DNA of 64,000 bases from Cyathus striatus (taxonomy: Eukaryota > Basidiomycota > Agaricomycetes > Agaricales > Nidulariaceae): NCBI GenBank assembly GCA_025738555.1, contig JAOVFP010000005.1:5208001-5272000 (forward strand). The letters are read 5' to 3'. The position numbers and the translations under genes are program-made. This document shows positions 37,446-47,969 of the stretch, in pieces. The notes beneath the pieces were generated by a model. It worked only from the letters and a program-made list of their open reading frames with translations, was not told where the DNA came from and did not search any database. Every line of letters starts with the position of its first letter. The stretch's first letter is position 1.

Positions 37446-37842
37446 ATAATAAATGAGCACATTTTTTCATTCGTATGAGAGACAGATGTTCTGTTCTTTG
37501 ACAGTCTAACACCAACTCAGCCAAGTCAAGAACACAACAGCCCTAAGTGAGATCCCTGACTACAATAATAAAAAGATATCTTGTACTAAGACATGCTTTG
37601 TCCACTAAAATAAGAGCGCGCCGTGCACAGCGAAGTTGAATGAGCACTGCAATGTCAAAGGCAAGTCAAAGTTCCCCACAGACAAAAAGGGCAAGCGTGA
37701 CACACGAGGATGGGCGTGACCACGCAGCGAAGCTTTCGATTTTTGAACTTGACCTCCGCCCGCAGAATTCTTTGTCTCTCACTGCGACCCTATATCCCTC
37801 ATTTTCTCTAATATCTTATATCATTGTACTCAGTAACTCTTC
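37446..37842. other. Intergenic, promoter of BTB gene
   Basis: Spacer between same-strand genes; CT-rich leader with TTATATC near 37816. No other features seen. Confidence 0.45.
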
Positions 37843-39269
37843 ATGACTCCCATTCCATCGTCTTCTGCTTCTCCCAACGGTCAAGCACCCTACTCTAACG
37901 GCACCAGTCTGCATGGGGAGGTCAGTTCATCCGCAGAAAACTACGGGCCTGGTGGCAGCTCTCCATCTACCTCGGGATACCCGGTCAATGGATTTCCAGC
38001 GTGAGTTGTCTTACACGATACACCTTATATCGGCGTCTGTGTGGCGGTGTTAAGATAAATGTCGAGCGCGGTGAAAATGGTATCTGTAGAGGTCATACTC
38101 ATCTTCACTTTCTAGACCACCATACCCCAATGCACATAATGAGGAGATTGTAAACCACCTGTATCACGCAGGATTCCAGACAGGTGTAAGTGCATCCTTC
38201 TTTGAATTCGAAGCTTCATGTACTGAGTTGTCACGACAGAATTATGCGGACACAATGCTGGTGAGCAGTCTGTCCTCTCTACGCGAGCACGCGACTAACT
38301 CGCGCGTTAGCACGTCCACCAAAATGTATATCGCCTTCATGCCATCATATTGTCTCGTTCTCCATATCTTGCACACCTTATGTCCACCTCCCCATTGTCG
38401 GGTGGCCAGCGCGTTATATATGTACAGTTAGACCGAGAACCCGAAGTGACTCAAGAGGTAAATGCACTGTACTTATATTCCGAGAATATATTCGCTAAAA
38501 CGCTGCATATTTTTCAGGGATTCGCAATAGGTATGCCTTATCTCACGAAGAATATCCGATCTTAATCTAAACACTACTTTTAGCTTTAGGTTATCTCTAC
38601 TCAGCAGTTTCGTTGAACTTAATCCGACCCGATAACGCTCGTGCTGTTCTTGCAGCCGGATGCCTACTTGGCGGCATGGAAGACCTGTGTGAATACTCAT
38701 ATCAAGCTTGCCGTCGCTCAATATCTGTAGATGCAATCGGTGGGTGGCTCGACTTCGTCGATTCCATTCCCGGCTCTGGAGATGGAACTGCGACGCCTAA
38801 TATGCCTCCCACGTCTGTATTCGGCTTGTATGCTCAAAGACTACGCGATGACCTATTCCATTTCCTGGTGGTTACGCTTCCTGAAATACTGGAGGTCCAG
38901 AACCCACAGCCAGACCCTTCTACAGGAACTAGCGGTCGTGATGTTTTGCTGCAAGTGTATTCCCGCGTACCCTTCGAAATGTTCAAAGCGGCGGTCGAAT
39001 CGCCGACGTTCCAAATAGGTGAGTATTTAAGTTTGCTCAGAGAAAGCTTGATAAGATAGCTCACGATGACGCCATCATCTGTAGGGTCTGACCAGGCGCG
39101 GTTTAAGTTCGCTAAGGAGGCTATTGAACTTCGCAAGCGTGGAATCTCACGAGGGCTTGGGGCGGAGGAAACGGTTGTTTTGGCGTTCGGTGGAAGTAAC
39201 TTCGGAGGAAGCGCTGTACATATCACGAGGAAGATGCGCAAACGCCCTTTGTGGAAGGTTAATTCTTAG
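37843..39269 (+). CDS. BTB/POZ-domain protein
   Basis: Start MTPIPSSSASPNGQAPYSN at 37843, a disordered Ser/Gly N-terminus, then the BTB core across short exons: NEEIVNHLYHAGFQTG, NYADTMLHVHQNVYRLHAII, LSRSPYLAHLMST, YVQLDREPEVTQE, GFAIALGYLYSAV. After the BTB fold come ARAVLAAGCLLGGMEDLCEY and SISVDAIGGWLDFVD, like a BACK region, and a C-terminal domain (VYSRVPFEMFKAAVESPTF, DQARFKFAKEAIELRKRG). About seven exons; TAG at 39267-39269. BTB proteins often act as Cul3 adaptors, but no partner domain (Kelch, MATH) is present, so the role is open. Confidence 0.85.
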
Positions 39270-39959
39270 GAGGCTGTAACTTCTATTTGTAGCTGCTTTT
39301 AAATTGAGGTGTAGACCTTATGCATAAGCTACTTATGAGGAGGTTTTCAATGGGTTACATGGGTCCAAGCCTAGGTTGGTTCCATCAGAATGCCGTGCGT
39401 TGCGTCGGGGAGATTAAATACTTCCTCCGAAGCCGTGGGTCTGTAATGGCGATGATTGAGGCTTGTACGTATGGGCGTCAAGCTGAGATTAGGTGGCAAT
39501 ATGGATAAACACTGAACGCCTCGATGGCAATGGCAGCAAAGTAAGCCAAGATGGGTGGTGGACGCGGTGCTCGCTGTGGGGGACGATGGCCCCTGGCCCT
39601 GGAGATGGGCAGGTGATGGCGGCATCCTAAATAGGGAAAGTACCGGGGTTTGCCAGTCTTTTAGGCTTTAGTGGCAGTGGCACTTTGACATGTCTTCCGA
39701 GTAACGATCGTCAATCATTTGAATTTTCGAACGCGTCTCTGTGTCTTTTGAGTTGCGCGTTTTTGCCATCATCGTCCTCCTCTACTTTACAGTCTCGAAC
39801 CGATACACTTATTCACAGCTTCTCTTCCTGCGCCACCATCGATGGAAATGTTCCCATGGACCCGAGACGCGCTAATCACGGGAGCCAGGGCTCGATAAAG
39901 TCTCTATAAGAACACAGGCATGCTTTCGTGTCTGGGCGTACCGTTCTATCCGAATCCTT
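39270..39959. other. Intergenic, promoter of the DUF6593 gene
   Basis: No gene seen. CTATAAG at 39904-39910 lies about 50 bp before ATG 39960 and may be its TATA element. Confidence 0.45.
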
Positions 39960-40654
39960 ATGGCTACTCCTGCTACTTACGATCTCTTCTTTACTGGTCG
40001 CGACGATCCTCGCTCGTGTGTCATCATTGGCGAGGACACAAAACCCATCTACTTTTGTTTTGAGACCATAGAGCGAAATATGATACCTAACATCGAACGA
40101 TGGTAAATACACCTTTCTATCGTTGTTTATGAAATTTAATTATGTCCTCTGTTCCGTATCAGGTCTACAGGAACAACAAAGAAGTCTGTGCACGACTCGA
40201 TTGGAGTCCAGGAAATCATTTGGGCAGTGCGACGATTGGGAGTCGGCAATTACCAATGTCGCAGCTCGTCTTACCTGGCTCGAGTAATAAGTGAAGCAAT
40301 GCTATATTCTTGCAGGTTTGACTTTATGACTTCAACTGCACGTCCCAATACTTTTCTAGTGCACGCGCTTTCGTATCTGCCGATGGGCGACGGTTTGAGT
40401 GGAGACGAAGTCGAGAAAACCCCACTTCCTATGATGTACGCGTTGTGTCTTCTTTCAATGTCTCCAGCTTTGACGCCCACTAGCTATACTCATCCCCAAA
40501 TATGCGAATCGCGATATTTCGTCGTTACGCGCAGCCAACGGCTGTGGGACCCTCACACGGTTTACTGCAATACACGTTCAACCACGATCTCCTTTTGGCG
40601 GAAGCACTTGTCGCACTGTGCCTTAATCGGTGGATAGATATACATGGCGTGTAA
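39960..40654 (+). CDS. DUF6593-family protein
   Basis: Basidiomycete-type protein of unknown function. Exon 1 MATPATYDLFFTGRDDPRSC, VIIGEDTKPIYFCFETIERN, ends at IERW; an intron to CTACAG (about 40172) gives NNKEVCARLDWSPGNHLGSA, QLPMSQLVLPGSSNN; an intron ending TTTTCTAG (40359) gives ARAFVSADGRRFEWRRSREN and SYD; a final 48-nt intron (GTACGC to CCCACTAG) gives LYSSPNMRIAIFRRYAQPT and a helical end LLAEALVALCLNRWIDIH. The open reading through 40188-40637 in another frame is not the protein. Four exons, about 165 residues; no signal or membrane segment. Confidence 0.75.
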
Positions 40655-40840
40655 CATGTTTCTGCGGTTTCATGTGGGTTTCCATTGAAGGGTCATTCAA
40701 TTCTATGGAATGCGGACATTACTATTTATCTACTATTGCAACAATAGGGACAACAGGAGCTCAAAATATATACCACACGGCACTGAAATAGAAATTCATA
40801 TGTAACAAGTCCAAGGATAAGGAGATAGCCGATACAAAGG

Positions 40841-43800
40841 CTAGGACTTTCGTATTGAACTCAACATATGCTCCAGTCGTTCTTCTATGGTCCAGTTGGA
40901 GTCGGTAATGGACAGCGAAGAAGATGCCGAATGCCCAGATGTAGTAGCCCCATGAGTTGGACTAGGAATAATATTAATGGAACCTGCATCCATCTGTTGG
41001 GAAAGACTGTCTAACAAGCGGGCCATCTGTGCAGCTGTTGTATGAAAAACCTGTGAAATGTCAATTAATGGGCGCAATACAACTTGGGCCAGACGCGTAC
41101 CTTTGTCTCAGGACGCGTTTTCCCTTGGGAAGCTCTCTTTCGCGAGAGGAATGACGCATTACTGCCCTTAGACCCTGATCTCGTGTGTTCCTTCACAAAT
41201 ACCTGTAGTCCTTCAACATTTGATTCTCGAGTGGAGTATTCCGATGCAAAGCTGGTTCTGCCATTGTACAGCGATTCATCATCATCGTCCCGTAACCCAT
41301 TAACAACTTTCCTGTCCGAGTGTGAGAACAGAAACATCATGAATAGGAAAAATATACTCACCAAATGGTTTCGCCATTGGCATATTCGACGAGTTCTAGA
41401 GCGGGCCCGAGCTCCGCTGATGGAGAAATCCCACCATCGGGCAAGGAATAGTTACCGGAAGCATTAGAATCAGGGGCTACAGAGCTTACTCCTCTGCTTT
41501 CCCCGGCATACATTTCGTATCTAGAGGCCGTCTTAGAAACGCGTGTATAATACACGTAAAAGGAACTCACAACGAATCATATGCTGAATTGGACTTTTCC
41601 ACCGCCGAACTTGATGGTACATTTAGATGATTGTCCAGTTGCCCAAGAGCATGCGGTAATTGTGGAACAGGAGGTGAGTGCGTATCAGAGGAGAACCGCT
41701 TCGACTTGGGAGGCGGAGGAGTGGGGACGCGTTCCTTTACAGAGTCAGAGCGGCCAGATAACTCAGACATACCGCTAGCTCTCCTTCGGCGGGATGTTTG
41801 CTTTCGCATGAGAGCATTCAAGTCGACACCGGTATCGGATGCGTAGATGATTGTTCTCCTGACTACCGAGTCGGCGGCAACTTCGCTTAGTTTTTCTCTA
41901 GGCCTTCGGGTAGCATCAACAGCTCCGCGTGTTGAAGGTTTCCCGTTGGGAGAACTATCTTGAAATTCTGAAGGTGTCCCGTTCAGAGATCTGCTAGGGT
42001 AGATAACCGATGGGTTGTTGCTATTCTGGGTTTCGTCAGCTGACTCCTGTACAGAGGGAGAAGGACCCCCAAAGGTAAATGCTGCTGCATCGGGCCGCGG
42101 AGTTCCAGCGGGGGAAGTAGAACCGTTTGGTGCCCAGTCGGTCGCGCGAGAAACTGAACCCGACCGAGCGAGCAAGGCCGTAAGTGCACCTTGGTCTAGA
42201 CCAAGACTGCCTGCTGCATCAAATAGTTGCTTGAGAGCAGATTCGTTGTCATTCGATGCAGTTCCTGCGGATTGTGACACTGGAGCTAGAGGAACAGATA
42301 CCGAAGGAGATTCTTCCTGTGCGATATCAGGTCTGGACTCATGCGGGTTTGAGCGAGGTGGGTTATTCACTACGTCGCATAACTGGACCGGAGACTCAGA
42401 CACCGTCTGCGGTAGTGTTGTGTGAACTAGCGGAGAATCGGAACGTCTGGGTTGGGGAGAAGCCCTATATTCGGATTCTGCAGACACCTCTCCGCCCCGT
42501 TTATTGCGGAATCGTGCCATAAATCCTCTCAAGCCCGGTCCCGCAGAAGCGGGGGCTGGGAATAGGGACTTTGTATCTACCTGTTTCAGAAGCACTTAAC
42601 AGGCCTGGGGCTCCCGGAGTCTTTAGTTTCACGGGATCATAGTGAATAGTCTGATTAGCAGGGGGAGTCCTGGGGTCAACGGCTGGTTCTTCACTAGTTG
42701 AAGAATGTTTAGTGCGGGCGCCTCTAAATATCTTGAAGCGCGAGCCAAGCTTGGAACTATTTCCAGACGTTAATGAAGGAGAGCGAAGTGGTATGGTGTC
42801 CACACTAGTAGTAGCAGATACTAGTCGAGGTTCAGATATTTGATTGGGACTAATGCGCTTGCGTATTGAACTACTGTGAGCAAGACCGTCAGCACGAAGA
42901 TTGCCATTTGACGGCCGTTTCCCCAGTCGGGCCATAGCAGCCTCAGCTTGCTGCTGGACACGACGTTCCAGATCTGCGTCATTTTTTGCATTTGATGAAG
43001 GTTTTTGAGAGCCGGCATTCCTTTGGAGTGCAGGCCCTGGTTGAGGTTTAGATTCATGGGTATCCGGTCGTCTAATAGACCCGCTGGATAGCGGTGTTGT
43101 CTGTGACATGCCCTTTGCTGCCATCTGCTCTTGCTGTTGTGATTGAGCCTGCTGCTTCTGTTGCTGTTCTTGTTGTGGTATCTGTTTCTTTGGCTCCTGT
43201 TGCTGCTGATTCTCCCGCTCCTGCTGTACCCTCTGTTGCTGCTCAGGTTTAGGCGTTTTCCCATCCCTCTCATCGTCTGATCCGTTGCCAAATAGCACAT
43301 GAGCAAGATCGCGGTTCCTGCGGGTATTGGGGGACGGATCTGAAATCGCAGCAGGAACATCCGTTTTGATTGACACAGACGGTTCTCGCGTAGATTGGAT
43401 ACTATTCACAATAGAATTAAGTAACAGTAACTTGGACTGATCTGGTGTCGATGTCTGCGCGGATGTGGGGAAGGTTGGAGACGCAGGTGATGTAGGTTGT
43501 GTTCCGGGAGGGGGGCTGGCGATCTAGATAATCCGCACGTGAATAACACTTTTCCGTATTATAAAAGCTTAAGTGAATCAATGCAACGTACCCTCTCAGA
43601 ACGACCACCACTTGAGTAATTACTCTGAGAAGTTGATGGCCTTCTCTTCCTCATCGCTGACGGAGCCCTGTCTCTTGCGTCGGGGTTCGCATCTCTTGCC
43701 ACTGCCACCTTCACTAACTTATCCTGGATAGCAATGAAGTCTGCCTTTTTTAAACCGCCATAACGCATTATAATATCCTCTGCATCATATTCGTCATCAG

Positions 43801-46298
43801 TCACACCCCCGCCGCCACCCAATGTCGTTGAACTCGACTTGTCAGAATACGAAACGTCGTACCACGCAGGCTGCTGCACATCCGATTCACCAAACAGGCT
43901 TGCAAGTGGATCCTTGTTATCATCATACGAGTGGAAGCTCGACCCGGTAGAATCGAGAGAGGACCGAGAAGAGTTAGCAATGGGAGATAAAATAGGCATG
44001 GAGAAATTGAAAAGATTGAAGGGAGATGAAGGAGCGGTTTGTTTTGATGATCTCCGGCTGGAAGTCCCAGGACTGCCATTACCAGATAGTTTATCGAATG
44101 TGGCTTGAAGGGGGAGCGAGAGGCGTATTGTGTTGGGGTGGGTGAACGAGTAGAACGAGATGGGGATCCAGTTGCAGATTCCAGGTTTAGGCTTGGGGGA
44201 GTTGATGCAGGTTGGGGTGTCATAGCCGCAGTGCCAGCAATGTTAGGTTGTATCTGCGCACGTTCAATCACAGGGGAGTCAGGTAAAGTAAGTGAGCGTA
44301 CCTTTGAGCGCTCAGGGGAGCTCTGAACATCACTTTTACCACCATCACTAATCCAGCTACCATTCCTACTGTGCCCTCCTTGCGGCGAGGGCTTGTTTCC
44401 AGTGCTCCTACCAGGATGCCAGATGATGTTAGAAGGCGTACTTGGACGGGACGTAGTAGCAACCGCCAAAGGTTGGTACGAGGAACCAGCAAGGGGAGAT
44501 GCAGGTCGTCGTCGCGCCAACAGTGAAGAATTAAGTGGACTATCGAACTCCACCGAGTCCGACTTATAATGACCACTATCCTCAGGTGTGTACCTCCCAT
44601 TGGTACTGCGTTGCAAGAATAGCGGAGCCGAAGGTGACACAGGGGTTGTTGGTCGTGGAGATTGTCTTGTCGATGATACTGACCCCCTTCGAGGTTTATT
44701 TAAGGAATTGGACTCGAAACCAAAGCTTGAATGGATAGGTGATGCGGCGCGAGGAGTGGTAGAATGGGACCTTTGTTCATCCGCGTCCAAGTCCCGGGGT
44801 GTCATAGGGCGGGGCATTCCGGGTATATAGCCTGGTAAAATGCGGGCAGGAATCGGCGAAGCCCTGCGCTCCTCGAGTGTAGTGGGGGGATGCTTGTCAT
44901 GGGATATCGCAATGGCAGCTTCGTACATGGATGGGGTGGAGGCTAATGCTGTAGAAGTTGTTGATGAAGTTGAAGTTGATGTATCGCTTTCTTTCTGCGA
45001 AACGGGAAATTGAATTTGGAATAGTGACAAAAGTCGGAAAAGGGGGCAACCAAGCAAGCAATAAACGATCGTGAAGTCAGCCAAACAAACGTGAAAACGT
45101 GGCGAAGAGGATGGGTGAAACTCACCGTCTCCGGGACCACCCTCGGCTGGTCAAGACTCCCCCGCTGAACAGGCGCAGTGCGTGGCATGACAATCTCTTC
45201 TTCAACCTCATCCTCGATCTCTTTTATCACCTCTTCTAACGCCATTGATGCTCGTTGAAGGACCGATGGACCGAATGTCTTGGCAAGGCGGTATTCCACC
45301 GCCGCAGTTGATGTTGATGATGAGGACAGCTCACCATACGGCGCAGGGGGTACAAGAGGTGCAGAGCGTACAGAAGACTTGTCATTTGGACTCGACTGAA
45401 GAGAAGCTGAAGGTGAACGTAAACTACTCGCGTTGTCAGGCGTCACTGGTCGAAGGCTGTCCACCACAGAATTTGTGTTGTCCCTCGTGACAGTCGACGA
45501 TTCCGTGGGCGTCATTGACGCAGTCCTTGTACTACCCTTCGAGGACGACCCATGATGCCTCATATAGGAATAATCCCTTCTCCCAGAACTAAACAAATTA
45601 TTGCTGTACCGCTTTCCCGATCTTCCATTGGGAGAAGAAGTGATGAAGGAGGAAGTTCCGGACCTAATGCTTTTCGGATCATCCGTGTCCTCTCCATTCA
45701 CACTCGCAACATTATCCGTCGATGCACTAGTGGTAGCTGACGTCCTCGTTCGTATCCGGCCCAACGCATCTAAAATCATATCCTCCTCCTCCTCCGTGAT
45801 ATGGTTCTGGGCACCTCTTGCGCGTTGTTCAGCAAACTTAGATTTGAGATCGTCGACGGAGACTGGCACTCCGGAGGTTGAGCGCAGCACTGAGAATCTT
45901 CGCGAGAGACTGTGAAGGTATGAAAGAAACGAGGGTGATGAGAGTAATGTAATGTTAGTGGAGGATTGCCAGATCATAGGTAATGAAACGCACTCTGGGA
46001 GGATCAGCGACGTGCGAAAATCGCCTGTGGAGGGTAGTTCTGGTAGAGAGTCTCGGGACTGGGTGGCGGAGAAGCTGGTATTGGGGGTTGAGGAAGAAGA
46101 AGCGATGAAGTCTGGAAGCTGACTCCGTTTAACGTCCGACTTTTTGCTGGGGAATGACAAGTAGCAGGGGTGTCACAAGGGGAAGAGAAAAGAGGGGTGG
46201 CCGTCAGCATAAAGTTGAGGGGGCAGAGATAGAGGAAGCGAAGTGGGTTCGGCTTCAGGGCAAGAGTAGGGGGTGCATACTTACCGAAAGCGATTCAT
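40841..46298 (-). CDS. Very large Ser/Pro/Gln-rich protein, unknown function
   Basis: About 1,600 residues in roughly ten exons. A first tiny exon MNRFR (ATG 46298) splices across GTAAGT...CCCCAG (46284-46148) to KKSDVKRSQLPDFIASSSS. Ordered-looking parts: LSRRFSVLRSTSGVPVSVDD, LKSKFAEQRARGAQNHITEE, EEDMILDALGRIRTR near the N-terminus; YDAEDIIMRYGGLKKADFIA near 43740; PALELVEYANGETIW, SVVNGLRDDDDESLYN near the C-terminus, and a final helix VFHTTAAQMARLLDSLSQQM. Between these lie long Ser/Pro/Thr-rich stretches, a glutamine-rich coiled segment (43130-43260) and many SPxR/TP sites. A scaffold or polarity role is possible but I can name no family. Confidence 0.8.
43125..43262 (-). repeat. Gln-rich low-complexity segment within the large protein
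   Basis: Imperfect CAG/CAA-rich tract encoding units such as QQQEPKKQIPQQEQQQKQQ. Mixed codons argue against recent triplet expansion. Confidence 0.7.
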
Positions 46299-46782
46299 GG
46301 TGGGGAAGATATAGGCCTCGTTTAGTACACGTTGAAACAAGATTGAGATTTGTGGATATATCAGTATGCAATGGATATTTGACAGCAAAAGGAACAAGGG
46401 AGTGAAAAGACGGTGAGAGCGAAAACGTGGTAAACACGACCTGGTATCAGACAGGCGGACTTTGCAGGGTCGTAATTGATAGCAAGAGCGAGACGTGAGA
46501 TATTGAATTACAAGCAAGAACGAAAGAAAGGGAGAGGAAGAGGGAGAGGAAGAGGAAGTGGGTATGTTCGTGGTATGGATGAAGAAGAGTGACTGCAGTG
46601 ATGGACACGGTCCAAGTTCCAACAAAAGATCTCAACACTGGCCCAATCAGGCACCGGCGGATGCTCTAGCCTCGACCCCGCCCCCGCCATCCGCAGGTCA
46701 CATCGCTCTCGCAAATCTCGACGTCGACAAAGTCAAATAACATTAATATATTACACATTATATATCACTGTCACTCCCTAGT
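46299..46782. other. Intergenic region with purine tract
   Basis: Upstream of the large protein gene. A purine-rich tract at about 46520-46560 (GGGAGAGGAAGAGG units) reads as C/T-rich leader on the minus strand and is probably its 5' UTR. Beyond it is the 3' flank of the E2 gene. Confidence 0.5.
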
Positions 46783-47892
46783 TTACATTGCGTATCTGCA
46801 GCAAGTCAGCTATACTTGATCAGAAACGTGTTTCTTGCACCTACTTCTTCGTCCACTCTTTTGCAGTGGCTAAAAACTTTGACTTGTCGTTCTTCAGAAG
46901 CTAGAACATCATTAATAAACGCAAAGGCAAGGGCAGTAACGTCAAGTATAGACGCACAGCGGCAATCTCAGGCTCAAATGGGTCGTCTGGGCTCGGATTG
47001 TTCACCTTCTCCTGGATAATAGCGAGCACTGGCGATCAGAAGAGATAGCATAGCGCAAGCAAAGCGTCATACACATTGAGAGAGAAAGGTAACATCCAGA
47101 AATAGTGTTAGTCTCGGGTATCGAACGCCCCAAATCAGTGCAAGTGACCCACCAGATGAAATCGTGACAGCTGGCTTCCACTATATAGCAAAGAAATCGA
47201 TGAGCAACAAGGTTTCAAGTGCACGAACAAGGTGGAAAAGAGAAAGACAGACACGAGTGTCAGGCAACAACCGAGGACGATAAGGCTACAGGGATTGCAC
47301 GCACCTGATCACGAAGAACGGGGACACAGATAGCACCCTCCTCATTGATCCCAGGGTGATAAATCCTGGTCGAAAATGTTACCTGCAGAGAGAAAGTACC
47401 GCATAGGTGGAATGAGATGACCAGATGGAGAGTGGCAATTCAATCACGCACGGTGGGAGCTTTGAAAGGATAATTTGGGGGAAGAGACACGGTAAATCTG
47501 AAGGTACCATTCTTGTATGGCGAGTCTGCCTGCAGTAGGCAAGTATGTCACGACGGATAATGAGGGGTGGCTTAATTAGTACAGGGGTCGGGTAAGGAAG
47601 ACGAGGGCCACTGACGGCAGCTTTAATTGCGCACTTCCACTCGAAGATGTTGTCTTCCTGAGGCTCGACGATTACACCCTGGGAAGAGGATGAGAGAGAT
47701 CAGGCGGGGCAGAATGAGGAGGGTGTACATCGATAGGGTTGTTTGAGATGTCAGAGAGTTCCTTGAGATGCACAGATGAGTACGAGTGGTGCTATAGGAT
47801 GAAAAGCGAAACCTTCTGGATTCGACTTGGTTAATGGGTTAGTAATGAGACGAGATGAGGTGAGAGAAAGACAATTACCGCACGGCAGTCAT
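46783..47892 (-). CDS. Ubiquitin-conjugating enzyme E2 (UBC domain) with HPG motif
   Basis: About 148 residues spread over eight or nine tiny exons. Start MTAVRRIQKELSDISNNPID at 47892, then GVIVEPQEDNIFEWKCAIKA, ADSPYKNGTFRFTVSLPPNY, PFKAPTVTFSTRIYHPGINE, EGAICVPVLRDQ, WKPAVTISSVLAIIQEKVN, NPSPDDPFEPEIAALL, and end KEWTKKYAM. The active-site Cys is in GAICVPV. The HPN tripeptide that precedes it in nearly all E2s is HPG here, an unusual change at the residue that stabilises the transition state. Overall the protein is closest to class I E2s of the UBE2D/UBE2L kind. The start is 77 bp from the divergent BRE2 start. Confidence 0.9.
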
Positions 47893-47969
47893 AGCTAGTG
47901 GTGGTGGATGAAAGTGAACAGGTTATTGGAATAACCTAATCTGGACTCTGTCTCATACATATCACTAAC
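47893..47969. promoter_or_regulatory. 77-bp divergent promoter between the E2 gene and BRE2
   Basis: The two start codons face away from each other with only 77 bp between, so both 5' UTRs and both core promoters must share it or overlap coding sequence. No TATA or CACGTG is visible. Confidence 0.55.

Noticed and set aside
40188..40637. 149-codon ORF within the DUF6593 gene
   Set aside because: It reads through three introns in mixed frames; conserved residues appear only after splicing.
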